A DNA stretch of 34,107 nucleotides from SIG440 sp045631525 (GTDB taxonomy: Bacteria > Bacillota > Clostridia > Monoglobales > Monoglobaceae). The notes beneath the pieces were generated by a model. The model worked only from the letters and a program-made list of their open reading frames with translations. It was not told the DNA's origin and ran no database searches. Position numbers and translations under genes: made by a program. The stretch covers positions 1-34,107 of the forward strand of contig JAZQUY010000004.1 of the NCBI GenBank assembly GCA_045631525.1, in the 5' to 3' direction. The first letter of the stretch is position 1, and every line of letters begins with the position of its first letter. Of this stretch, positions 6,957-14,374 are shown piece by piece.

Positions 6957-7985
6957 TTAAATTGTTTTTGTATCTATCTTATTCAAAAAGCATTGCTCAG
7001 TTTCGTGTTTTTTTGTTCTTACCATAAGATTTTTTATGGCATCAGAGGGCTTTTTGCCGTGGAACAGCACGTCATATGCTTCTGACACGATAGGCATTTC
7101 AACGCCCTGCTTGTCGGCAAGCTCTTTTGCTGCTTTGCAGCTGCGAACGCCCTCAACCACCATATTGACCTCTTTCTGTGCTTCCTCAACGGATTTTCCC
7201 TGACCGATTAAAATTCCTGCACGGCGGTTGCGTGAATGCATACTTGTGCAGGTAACAATCAAATCACCAATTCCTGAAAGTCCTGAAAAGGTTTCAGCTT
7301 TTGCTCCCATAGAGGTGCCAAGGCGTGTCATTTCCACAAGCCCACGGGTCATAAGTGCGGCTTTCGTGTTGTCGCCACAGCCAAGACCATCAAGAATTCC
7401 GCAACAAAGAGCTATGACGTTTTTGAGGGAGCCGCCAAGCTCAACCCCCAAAATATCATCATTTGTATAAATGCGGAATACGTCATTCATAAAGGTGTCC
7501 TGAATGAGCTGTGTAGTTTCGCTGCTGTCTGCTGCAACTACGTTTGTGGTGGGAATCCCCCGGGAAACCTCTTCGGCGTGGCTGGGACCTGACATAACTG
7601 CAATTTTGCAGTTTGGAAGCTCTTCCTTTAACACCTGAGAAATGGTGAGATAGGTTTCTTCTTCAATTCCTTTTGAAATATTAAGAACAACCTGACCTTT
7701 GGGTACAACATCTTTAATACGCTTTGCTACACCACGAACACCGTGAGAGGGAGTAGCGATAACAATTATATCCTGATTTTTGCAGGCGTTTATATCTGAG
7801 GTGAGGGTGATTTCTTCGGGAATAACAATGCCCGGGAGACATCTTTTATTTTCACGCGCGGATGAAAGCTCACGGCATTCATCATCGGTAAAGGACCAAA
7901 GCGTCACCTTGTGACCGTTGTTGTTCAAAAGAAGAGCAATAGCGGTACCCCAACTGCCGCTGCCCAAAACACATACATTTGACAT
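6957..7985 (-). CDS. gpsA: NAD(P)-dependent glycerol-3-phosphate dehydrogenase
   Basis: The enzyme reduces dihydroxyacetone phosphate to sn-glycerol-3-phosphate, the backbone for phospholipids. The 342-aa length fits. GSGSWGTAIA (residues 8-17) is the Rossmann dinucleotide loop, MSGPSHAEEV is the family signature in the middle, GSLKNVIAL carries the catalytic lysine, and NRRAGILIG belongs to the substrate-binding helical domain. AGGAGG stands 7 bases before the ATG. Its neighbour plsY uses its product, acylating glycerol-3-phosphate, so the pair supplies lysophosphatidic acid. The C-terminal extension past KKPSDAIKNLM is about 18 residues of low-complexity charged sequence. Confidence 0.96.
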   Translation of the reverse strand: MSNVCVLGSGSWGTAIALLLNNNGHKVTLWSFTDDECRELSSARENKRCLPGIVIPEEITLTSDINACKNQDIIVIATPSHGVRGVAKRIKDVVPKGQVVLNISKGIEEETYLTISQVLKEELPNCKIAVMSGPSHAEEVSRGIPTTNVVAADSSETTQLIQDTFMNDVFRIYTNDDILGVELGGSLKNVIALCCGILDGLGCGDNTKAALMTRGLVEMTRLGTSMGAKAETFSGLSGIGDLIVTCTSMHSRNRRAGILIGQGKSVEEAQKEVNMVVEGVRSCKAAKELADKQGVEMPIVSEAYDVLFHGKKPSDAIKNLMVRTKKHETEQCFLNKIDTKTI

Positions 7986-7997
7986 ATGGATTTCCTC

Positions 7998-8612
7998 CTA
8001 ACTTTTTTTGCCGAACGAAAGCTTGTTTTCAGTGCCGGAAAGAAGCCGTTTTATATTGCCACCATGCATATATATTGCAAGAACTGCAAGAATAAGCGCA
8101 AAAACAATGAAGTCGGGCGTCTGACCGTGGAATATGATGCTAAAAATCACAAACAGCACAGCACCGCTGATGCTTCCCAAAGAAACATAACGGGATGCAG
8201 CCATTATACCTATAGAAATAATAACAACAAAAAGACCGATAATTGAATCTGCAAACAGCATAGCAACGGTGGAAACAAGGATTCCTTTTCCACCCCTGAA
8301 TTTGAAGTATACAGGAAAATTGTGACCAAGAACAGCGCCGATACCTGCGATAAAGGTGGCTTGAGTTTCGTCAAGAAGAAAAAGTTTTGCTGCCACTATT
8401 GCGATTACAGTTTTCAAAACATCGCCCAAAACCACAAACAGTGCACCCTTTTTGCCGACTGTGCGCAGAGTGTTTGTGGCACCGGCATTGCCGCTGCCAT
8501 GATTTCTAATATCATCACCAATCATAATTTTTGAAACAATGATTGAGGTATTTATACTTCCAAGAAGATATGAAACAACAAAGGTAATAAGATTGCATAA
8601 AATAAGTTGCAT
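7998..8612 (-). CDS. plsY: Acyl-phosphate:glycerol-3-phosphate acyltransferase PlsY
   Basis: PlsY is the membrane enzyme that moves a fatty acyl group from acyl phosphate to position 1 of glycerol-3-phosphate. The 204-aa sequence has about five hydrophobic helices and the three conserved cytoplasmic motifs: the SYLLGSINTS region, GSGNAGATNTLR (glycerol-phosphate binding), and FRGGKGI followed later by SLGSISGAV. It lies 12 bases after der and 12 bases before gpsA, with AAAGGAG before its ATG. The order der-plsY-gpsA is common in Clostridia and Bacilli, where phospholipid precursor genes sit next to the ribosome-assembly GTPase. Confidence 0.96.
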   Translation of the reverse strand: MQLILCNLITFVVSYLLGSINTSIIVSKIMIGDDIRNHGSGNAGATNTLRTVGKKGALFVVLGDVLKTVIAIVAAKLFLLDETQATFIAGIGAVLGHNFPVYFKFRGGKGILVSTVAMLFADSIIGLFVVIISIGIMAASRYVSLGSISGAVLFVIFSIIFHGQTPDFIVFALILAVLAIYMHGGNIKRLLSGTENKLSFGKKS

Positions 8613-8624
8613 ATAAAAACTCCT

Positions 8625-9950
8625 TTACTCCACTTTTTCGCCTTTTTCGCGGACAATGAATTTTATCGGTGTTCCGCGAAAGCCAAAGGCAGCACGGATT
8701 TTGTTTTCCAAGTATCTGACATATGAATAATGCGCAAGCTCCGCGTTGTTTACGAACAAAACAAAAGTGGGAGGCTTCACTGAAACCTGAGTTCCGTAAT
8801 AAATCTTAAGACGCTTGCCTTTGTCAGAGGGTGGCTGTACCATAGCAATGGCATCATTTATAACGTCATTGAGAAGTCCTGTGGAAATGCGTTTCTGGTT
8901 TTCCTCCACCGCAATATTCACCGCTTCAAAAAGGTCATTTACACGCTGACCTGTTTTTGCAGAAATGAAGACAGAGTCAGCATACATCATAAAATTGAAA
9001 CCCTCAAGCATTCTGTCTTTGAAATTTTTCATAGTGTTTGTTTCTTTTTCAATTAAATCCCATTTGTTGACAGCAAAAACTGCAGCCTTGCCCTGCTCAT
9101 GAACATAGCCTGCAATTTTTGTGTCCTGCTCGGTTACGCCCTCGGTGGCATCAATCATTATGACACACACATCAGAACGGTCAATAGAGCCAAGGGCACG
9201 TACAACACTGTAATGCTCAACGTTTTCGTCAATCTTCCCACGTTTTCTCATACCTGCTGTGTCAATCAGCATATACTTTTGCCCATTATGAACCAAAAGT
9301 GAGTCAATGGCGTCACGGGTAGTGCCTGCAATATCGCTGACAATGACGCGTTCTTCACCAAGGAGACGATTTACAAGTGAAGATTTTCCTGCATTAGGTT
9401 TTCCGACAATTGCAATGTGGATAATATCTTCGTCTTGGGTGAGCTCGTCTGCAGGCGGAAAATATTCAAGTGCTGCGTCAAGCAGGTCACCTATGCCAAG
9501 ACCGTGGATTGAGGAAACCATCATCGGGTCGCCTATGCCGAGATTATAGAATTCATAAAATTCCATAGGCGGATTTCCTGGATTGTCCACCTTGTTGCAC
9601 ACTAAAATCACGGGTTTTCCGCATTTCTGGAGCATGGACGCAATGTCCTTGTCTGCGGCTGTAACACCGTCACGGACATTGGTTACAAACAAAATAACGT
9701 TTGCAGTATCAATGGCAAGCTGTGCCTGTCTTCTCATTTGGGAAAGAATAATATCCTTGCTGGCTGGCTCAATGCCTCCGGTATCAACAAGGGTAAATTC
9801 TCGCCCCGACCACTCGGCATCTGCATAAATTCTGTCACGGGTGATGCCGGGCGTATCTTCAACGATTGCGATACGCTTGCCCGAAATTTTATTGAACAAA
9901 GTAGACTTTCCCACATTTGGTCTGCCTACAACTGCTACTATCGGTTTCAT
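8625..9950 (-). CDS. der: Ribosome-assembly GTPase Der (EngA)
   Basis: A 441-aa protein with the tandem GTPase architecture found only in Der. The first G domain has GRPNVGKST (7-15), DTPGITRDR, DTGG and NKVD. The second has GKPNAGKSS (near 183-191), DIAGTTRDA, DTAGMRKRG and NKWD. A C-terminal KH-like domain (about 350-441) ends in FRGTPIKFIVREKGE. Der binds the 50S subunit late in assembly and is essential in most bacteria. It is the first gene of a four-gene minus-strand operon; GGAGA precedes the ATG and a promoter lies at 9984-10012. Confidence 0.97.
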   Translation of the reverse strand: MKPIVAVVGRPNVGKSTLFNKISGKRIAIVEDTPGITRDRIYADAEWSGREFTLVDTGGIEPASKDIILSQMRRQAQLAIDTANVILFVTNVRDGVTAADKDIASMLQKCGKPVILVCNKVDNPGNPPMEFYEFYNLGIGDPMMVSSIHGLGIGDLLDAALEYFPPADELTQDEDIIHIAIVGKPNAGKSSLVNRLLGEERVIVSDIAGTTRDAIDSLLVHNGQKYMLIDTAGMRKRGKIDENVEHYSVVRALGSIDRSDVCVIMIDATEGVTEQDTKIAGYVHEQGKAAVFAVNKWDLIEKETNTMKNFKDRMLEGFNFMMYADSVFISAKTGQRVNDLFEAVNIAVEENQKRISTGLLNDVINDAIAMVQPPSDKGKRLKIYYGTQVSVKPPTFVLFVNNAELAHYSYVRYLENKIRAAFGFRGTPIKFIVREKGEKVE

Positions 9951-9983
9951 AAAAGTTCTCCGTTTCTGTATATATATAAGATC

Positions 9984-10012
9984 ATTTTACCACATCCAAA
10001 CAAAAATTACAA
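9984..10012 (-). promoter_or_regulatory. Promoter of the der operon
   Basis: On the minus strand TTGTAA (10012-10007), 17 bases, TAAAAT (9989-9984), giving a start about 25 bases upstream of der. It is back-to-back with a plus-strand promoter at 10057. Confidence 0.7.
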
Positions 10013-10056
10013 CTGTTTTTGGAATTTAATGGAGACTTGGTAGTTAAAATAAATAC

Positions 10057-10085
10057 TTGTAAAATTTCTTTATATGTGTTAATAT
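10057..10085 (+). promoter_or_regulatory. Promoter of the NSS-family symporter gene
   Basis: TTGTAA (10057-10062), 17 bases, TAATAT (10080-10085), about 32 bases before the symporter ATG. Match is moderate. Confidence 0.55.
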
Positions 10086-10117
10086 TAAAAAAACTGACGA
10101 CAAAGGGGTTTAATTTT

Positions 10118-11488
10118 ATGAATCAAAGAGAAAAGTTCTCGTCACGGCTTGGATTTATTCTTATTTCAGCAGGCTGTGCAATAGGTCTTGGAAATGTTTA
10201 CAGATTTCCTATTATAACAGGGGCTTACGGCGGCGCTCTTTTCGTTTTTCTTTACATTGCGTTTTTGCTACTTTTGGGACTTCCTGTTATGACTATGGAA
10301 CTTGCGGTAGGAAGAGGAAGTCAGAGAAGTATAGCGTCGTCTTTTGATGTTCTCGAAAAACCAGGGCATAAGTGGCATCTTATGAAATACATGGGTGTTG
10401 CGGGGAACTATCTTCTTATGATGTTCTACACCGTTATTTCCGGATGGATGCTCGTGTATTTTTTTAAGTATTTGAGCGGTTCAATTTTTGCATACAGCAC
10501 AGCTGAAGAATTGGGCGAGGCGTTTGGCAGTATGGTCACAAATCAGGGACTTATGACTGTTTCTACTATTGCGGTAATAGTTATTTGCTTTGGAGTTTGT
10601 TCTTTGGGTCTTCAGAAGGGCGTTGAAAAAATAACCAAGATTATGATGATTGCACTTTTTGCCCTTATGATTGGTCTTGCAATTTATTCCTGTACACTTT
10701 CAAATGCGGCTGAGGGACTGAAATTCTATCTTGTGCCGACTTTTGATGGGGTGAAAGAATCGGGCATATGGACGGTTATTTCTGCTGCTATGGGACAAGC
10801 GTTCTTTACGCTTAGCATAGGAATTGGCTCTATTGCGATTTTTGGCAGCTATATAGGAAGGCATAAGAGCCTTACTGGTGAAGCACTTACCATTATGTCA
10901 CTTGATACACTTGTTGCTCTTATGTCAGGACTTATTATTTTCCCTGCGTGCTTTACCTATAATAATGGTGTGACTGCTGATGCATCAACGGTTGGAGCAA
11001 GCTTTCTTTTTACAACCCTTTCAAGTATTTTCAATGGAATGCCCGGCGGTCGCATAATCGGAACACTTTTCTTTGTGTTTATGATTTTTGCATCGTTCTC
11101 TACGGTTATTGCAGTGTTTGAAAATATAATGTCATTCTGGCTTGAACTTACAAAAATGGGACGCAAGAAAATCGCACTTATAAATATTGTGCTGATGATT
11201 TTGCTTGCACTTCCTTGCATATTGGGATTTGGCATCTGGTCTGATTTTCAGATTATGGGTAAGGGTATAATGGACCTTGAAGATTACACTGTTTCAAATG
11301 TTCTTTTGCCATTGGGAAGTCTTTTCTATGTAATTTTCTGTACCTCGCGCTATGGTTGGGGATGGAAGAGTTATTTTGAAGAAGTAAATACAGGCAAGGG
11401 AATAAAACTTCCAAAGTGGCTCAAACCTTATTTGACATATGTTTTGCCTATCATAATAATAGCAGTGTTGATAATGTCAGCATTTTGA
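10118..11488 (+). CDS. Sodium-dependent transporter of the neurotransmitter:sodium symporter (SNF/NSS) family
   Basis: A 456-aa integral membrane protein with about 11-12 helices. The first helix carries GCAIGLGNVYRFP, the hallmark of bacterial NSS transporters such as LeuT and TnaT that form the sodium and substrate site. GLPVMTMELAVGRG follows in helix 2, and SIGIGSIAIFGSYI is in the helix 6 region. These carriers import amino acids with sodium; tryptophan, tyrosine and leucine are known substrates, but this one cannot be assigned. The ATG at 10118 is preceded by AAAGGGG at 10102-10108; a longer frame upstream lacks a ribosome binding site. It is a single-gene unit closed by a terminator. 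Confidence 0.9.
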   Translation: MNQREKFSSRLGFILISAGCAIGLGNVYRFPIITGAYGGALFVFLYIAFLLLLGLPVMTMELAVGRGSQRSIASSFDVLEKPGHKWHLMKYMGVAGNYLLMMFYTVISGWMLVYFFKYLSGSIFAYSTAEELGEAFGSMVTNQGLMTVSTIAVIVICFGVCSLGLQKGVEKITKIMMIALFALMIGLAIYSCTLSNAAEGLKFYLVPTFDGVKESGIWTVISAAMGQAFFTLSIGIGSIAIFGSYIGRHKSLTGEALTIMSLDTLVALMSGLIIFPACFTYNNGVTADASTVGASFLFTTLSSIFNGMPGGRIIGTLFFVFMIFASFSTVIAVFENIMSFWLELTKMGRKKIALINIVLMILLALPCILGFGIWSDFQIMGKGIMDLEDYTVSNVLLPLGSLFYVIFCTSRYGWGWKSYFEEVNTGKGIKLPKWLKPYLTYVLPIIIIAVLIMSAF

Positions 11489-11495
11489 TTAAACG

Positions 11496-11533
11496 AACCG
11501 GCGTTCATCGTATATTGGATGCCGGTTTTTTAT
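11496..11533 (+). terminator. Terminator of the NSS symporter gene
   Basis: AACCGGC (11496-11502) pairs perfectly with GCCGGTT (11521-11527) around an 18-nt loop, followed by TTTTTATTT. Confidence 0.8.
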
Positions 11534-11570
11534 TTGTCGAATAAAGTGTGTGAAAAAATAAAATTTGGTA

Positions 11571-11598
11571 TTGACTTTTTGTGAAAAAAGGTTATAAT
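11571..11598 (+). promoter_or_regulatory. Promoter of tRNA-Asn
   Basis: TTGACT (11571-11576), a 16-base spacer and TATAAT (11593-11598), ending 20 bases upstream of the mature tRNA. Confidence 0.8.
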
Positions 11599-11618
11599 AT
11601 ACTTTGTTAACCAAATAT

Positions 11619-11694
11619 TCCTCCTTAGCTCAGTCGGTAGAGCATGCGGCTGTTAACCGCAGGGTCGTTGGTTCAAGTCCAACAGGGGGAGCCA
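11619..11694 (+). tRNA. tRNA-Asn (anticodon GTT), CCA encoded
   Basis: A complete cloverleaf. The acceptor stem TCCTCCT (11619-11625) pairs with AGGGGGA (11684-11690). The D arm is GCTC-AGTCGGTA-GAGC. The anticodon stem TGCGG/CCGCA encloses CTGTTAA with anticodon GTT. The T arm contains GGTTCAAGTCC. The discriminator is G, as expected for asparagine, and CCA is genomically encoded. It is a lone tRNA with its own promoter and terminator. Confidence 0.97.
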
Positions 11695-11699
11695 CCAAA

Positions 11700-11728
11700 A
11701 AGCACTTGCGAATTGCAGGTGCTTTTTT
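11700..11728 (+). terminator. Terminator of tRNA-Asn
   Basis: A 10-bp stem (11700-11709 / 11715-11724, one G-T) with loop GAATT and six T at 11723-11728. Confidence 0.88.
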
Positions 11729-11990
11729 CATTAATATAAATTTTTACGGAATTTGCTATATACCTTCGGTGCGATATATCCTGACGGATATGATATGTTT
11801 CCTTTGGCAACGAGACAAGGGGATCTATATCATATTGCAACGAAACGAAGTGTAGTTATATCGGATTTGCGGAGTAAATATATCGAGTAAACGTAGTTTG
11901 CATATCGTCTTAAAACAAACGGCATCTATTTGCATACGAAAACAAAAAAAGGGACAAACGCTTTTTTGCGAAATGTATGGATATCTTGAC
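11729..11990 (+). repeat. Non-coding tract with decayed ATATC-centred repeats
   Basis: Between tRNA-Asn and the CapD-like gene there is no convincing ORF. From about 11755 to 11908 the sequence repeats an ATATC or GATATG core separated by short GC-richer segments such as CCTTCGGTGC, TTGGCAACGA and GCAACGAAACGAAG. Cores occur near 11758, 11774, 11787, 11826, 11857, 11880 and 11902, so spacing is irregular, roughly 13-39 bases. This looks like a degraded intergenic repeat array, not a CRISPR: units are unequal and there are no unique spacers. The stretch 11909-11990 is simple A/T-rich sequence with no feature I can name. Confidence 0.5.
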
Positions 11991-12011
11991 CAGTTGTAAA
12001 CAAATAAAATA

Positions 12012-12040
12012 TTGACAAAATATTTTATGTATTGTATAAT
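12012..12040 (+). promoter_or_regulatory. Sigma-A promoter of the CapD-like gene
   Basis: TTGACA (12012-12017), 17 bases, TATAAT (12035-12040), a perfect consensus match about 74 bases upstream of the ATG. Confidence 0.88.
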
Positions 12041-12113
12041 TAAAATGTTGACTTTGACCAAAATATAATTTTCATAAAGTGGATAAAATTGATTTTGAAA
12101 TGGGAGTTTTAAA

Positions 12114-13985
12114 ATGAAGAGGATAAATATGTGGAGTAAAATCCTTGGCATATTTGATGTGGCATTTTGCTTTTTTTCTTACATAGTTTTGTTTTTCTTT
12201 ATCTTTTCATGGAAAGAAGGCTTTGTGAAATTTTGTGGAGGAATTGGTGTTGTAGCAATTACTTCGCTTATTTATTTTTTGGTGTTGGCGTGGTTCAATA
12301 TTTACCGTACAAACTGGGTTTATGCCAACTCAAGGGAATACACAACTCTCCTTACGGCTTGCACTGTGGCTGCGGCAGTAAGTATTGTTTTGGGTCTGAT
12401 TTCAGGGAATGAACATATATATTTAAAAATAAATGTCGCCAGCAATATTGTGACAACTGCCTTGGTCTGTGCATTCAGATTTTTATTGAGAATTTCTTAT
12501 AATATCACAAGGACAAAGGATAATACAGATTCCAAAAAGGCGTTGATAATCGGTGCAGGAAGTCTTGCTATGGCTTTTTTGCGGGACCTTCAGAACAACG
12601 AAAAACTCAATTATGAAGTTGTGGGACTTATTGACGATGATGAAAACAAAATCAATATGAGTCTGCACGGTGCAAAAGTCCTTGGAAATAGATTTGATAT
12701 TGACAGAATATGCAGAACTATGGAAGTTGAAGAAATCATTTTTGCCATTTATTCTCTTGATAACAAAGCAAAGGCAGAACTTCTGGATATCTGTAGCAAT
12801 ACCGGAAAGAAAGTAAAAATACTTCAAAGTATGGCATCAAATCTTGGTGATATAGACTCGTTTAATCATATTCGTGACATTGATATTGAAGACCTTCTTG
12901 AGCGTGACCCAATAGTTCTTGATAATGCACTCATTCAAGGCGATATTTTTGGAAAAACCATTTTGGTTACCGGTGCGGGAGGGTCTATCGGTTCTGAACT
13001 TTGCCGTCAGATCATCAAATATAACCCTGAAAAGCTTATTATTCTTGATATATATGAAAACTCTTTGTATGATCTGCAGAACGAACTTGAGGAACAGTAT
13101 CCAAGCCAGAATATTGTCGCACTCATTGCCTCTGTTCGTGACAAGACTCGTCTTGATATAGTGTTTGACAGGCATAATCCTGATATTGTCTTCCATGCGG
13201 CAGCCCACAAACACGTGCCTCTTATGGAAAACAGTCCCTGTGAAGCAATTAAAAATAATGTTTTGGGTACATATAATACAGCTTGCTGTGCAAAGGAGTT
13301 TGGAGCAAAGCGGTTTGTTCTCATTTCTACTGATAAGGCGGTCAATCCCACAAATGTTATGGGTGCCAGCAAGAGAATGTGTGAAATGATTATCCAGACG
13401 TTGCAGAAAAATAGTGAAACTGAATTTGTTGCTGTCAGATTTGGAAACGTTTTGGGTTCAAACGGCTCCGTTATACCAAGATTTAAAAAACAGATTGAGA
13501 ATGGTGGACCCGTTACAGTTACCCATCCTGAAATCACAAGATTCTTCATGACCATACCAGAGGCAGCACAGCTTGTCTTGCAGGCTGCAGCATATGCAAA
13601 GGGCGGCGAGATTTTTGTGCTTGACATGGGCAAGCCTGTTAAGATTTATGATTTGGCGTGTAAAATGATAACTCTTTCGGGCTTTGTTCCAAACCGGGAT
13701 ATTGAAATAAAGTTTACAGGATTACGACCTGGTGAAAAGCTTTATGAAGAGCTTCTTATGAATGAAGAGGGCCTTCTTGAAACGAAACATAACAAGATTT
13801 TCATAGGAAAGCCTATTGATATGGAAATAGACGAGCTTGAAGATAAGCTCATAAAACTTAAGGCAGTGGTAAATACCAATGGCGATGAAATCAAGAAAAT
13901 TGTTGCCGAGGTTGTTCCTACATATCACATATTCAAGAGAGAAAAGCAAGAAAGGAACGAAGAGGCTATTTTGAGTACAAACTGA
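12114..13985 (+). CDS. Membrane-anchored nucleotide-sugar 4,6-dehydratase/epimerase (CapD/PglF/WbpM type)
   Basis: A 623-aa protein. Residues about 10-125 contain four predicted transmembrane helices. Residues about 142-260 hold a Rossmann-like CoA-binding-type domain starting KKALIIGAGSLA. From about 283 onward is the short-chain dehydrogenase catalytic domain with ILVTGAGGSIGSEL (NAD binding), HAAAHKHVPLMEN, LISTDKAVNPTNVMGASKR and RFGNVLGSNGSVIP. The MGASK segment replaces the usual Tyr of YxxxK with Met, as in the large UDP-GlcNAc 4,6-dehydratases. It should convert UDP-GlcNAc to a 4-keto-6-deoxy sugar for glycan or capsule synthesis. GGGAG precedes the ATG. It stands alone; no glycosyltransferase genes lie nearby, which is unusual for this family. 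Confidence 0.93.
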   Translation: MKRINMWSKILGIFDVAFCFFSYIVLFFFIFSWKEGFVKFCGGIGVVAITSLIYFLVLAWFNIYRTNWVYANSREYTTLLTACTVAAAVSIVLGLISGNEHIYLKINVASNIVTTALVCAFRFLLRISYNITRTKDNTDSKKALIIGAGSLAMAFLRDLQNNEKLNYEVVGLIDDDENKINMSLHGAKVLGNRFDIDRICRTMEVEEIIFAIYSLDNKAKAELLDICSNTGKKVKILQSMASNLGDIDSFNHIRDIDIEDLLERDPIVLDNALIQGDIFGKTILVTGAGGSIGSELCRQIIKYNPEKLIILDIYENSLYDLQNELEEQYPSQNIVALIASVRDKTRLDIVFDRHNPDIVFHAAAHKHVPLMENSPCEAIKNNVLGTYNTACCAKEFGAKRFVLISTDKAVNPTNVMGASKRMCEMIIQTLQKNSETEFVAVRFGNVLGSNGSVIPRFKKQIENGGPVTVTHPEITRFFMTIPEAAQLVLQAAAYAKGGEIFVLDMGKPVKIYDLACKMITLSGFVPNRDIEIKFTGLRPGEKLYEELLMNEEGLLETKHNKIFIGKPIDMEIDELEDKLIKLKAVVNTNGDEIKKIVAEVVPTYHIFKREKQERNEEAILSTN

Positions 13986-14022
13986 AATAATGGAGAATTT
14001 TGAAAAAATTTGAAAGTTTCTC

Positions 14023-14051
14023 TTGACTTTAGCGCTTTAATGTGATAACAT
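14023..14051 (+). promoter_or_regulatory. Promoter of the T-box / symporter-IorAB operon
   Basis: TTGACT (14023-14028), 17 bases, TAACAT (14046-14051). Predicted start is near 14058, at the head of the T-box leader. Confidence 0.75.
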
Positions 14052-14057
14052 AAATGC

Positions 14058-14341
14058 ATCTCATATAAATATCAAATGCGTCTGAGCAGAAACAAGTAGG
14101 GTTTGCATTAGCCTTGAGAGAGTTGCCGGGTGGTGCGAGGCAATGGTGAGGGCTTATCTGAATACATTCTGCGAGCAGTGCACCGAACGGAAAATCCAAG
14201 TAGGCTGCAACGGGAGTTCCCGTCACAGAACAAGGGTATTTTTTGATACCTGATAAGGTCAGGGTTGCAAAGTCTTGATGAATTGAGGTGGTACCACGGG
14301 AATTTCTCGTCCTCTGAAAAATTTAGAGGGCGAGTTTTTTT
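14058..14341 (+). promoter_or_regulatory. T-box leader upstream of the symporter-ligase-iorAB-paaK operon
   Basis: The leader contains AAGTAGG on the 5' side of the specifier loop, GAGAGAG with a TTGCC/GGCAA distal hairpin, GCACCGAAC on the 3' side, a Stem II-type ACGGG/CCCGT hairpin, the T-box GAGGTGGTACCACG (14285-14298), and a terminator (stem 14306-14315 / 14325-14334, one G-T; seven T from 14335). It should cause read-through when an uncharged tRNA binds. The TGGT variable base predicts A73 in that tRNA, compatible with Phe, Tyr, Val, Ile, Leu or Ala but not with Gly, Ser or Trp in most bacteria. I could not fix the specifier. Confidence 0.93.
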
Positions 14342-14374
14342 ATTTTCGCCCCGAAAAAGAAAGGGTGTTTTTGT

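Noticed and set aside
11729..11990. Possible CRISPR array
   Set aside because: The repeated cores are short and imperfect, spacing is irregular and there are no cas genes.
13007..13633. A 208-codon minus-strand frame inside the CapD-like gene
   Set aside because: It is antisense to the strongly conserved catalytic domain and has no own signals.
14058..14341. Assignment of the second T-box to glycine from a GGA after the loop-E GAA
   Set aside because: The TGGT bulge predicts A73, whereas bacterial tRNA-Gly normally has U73, so I left the specifier open.
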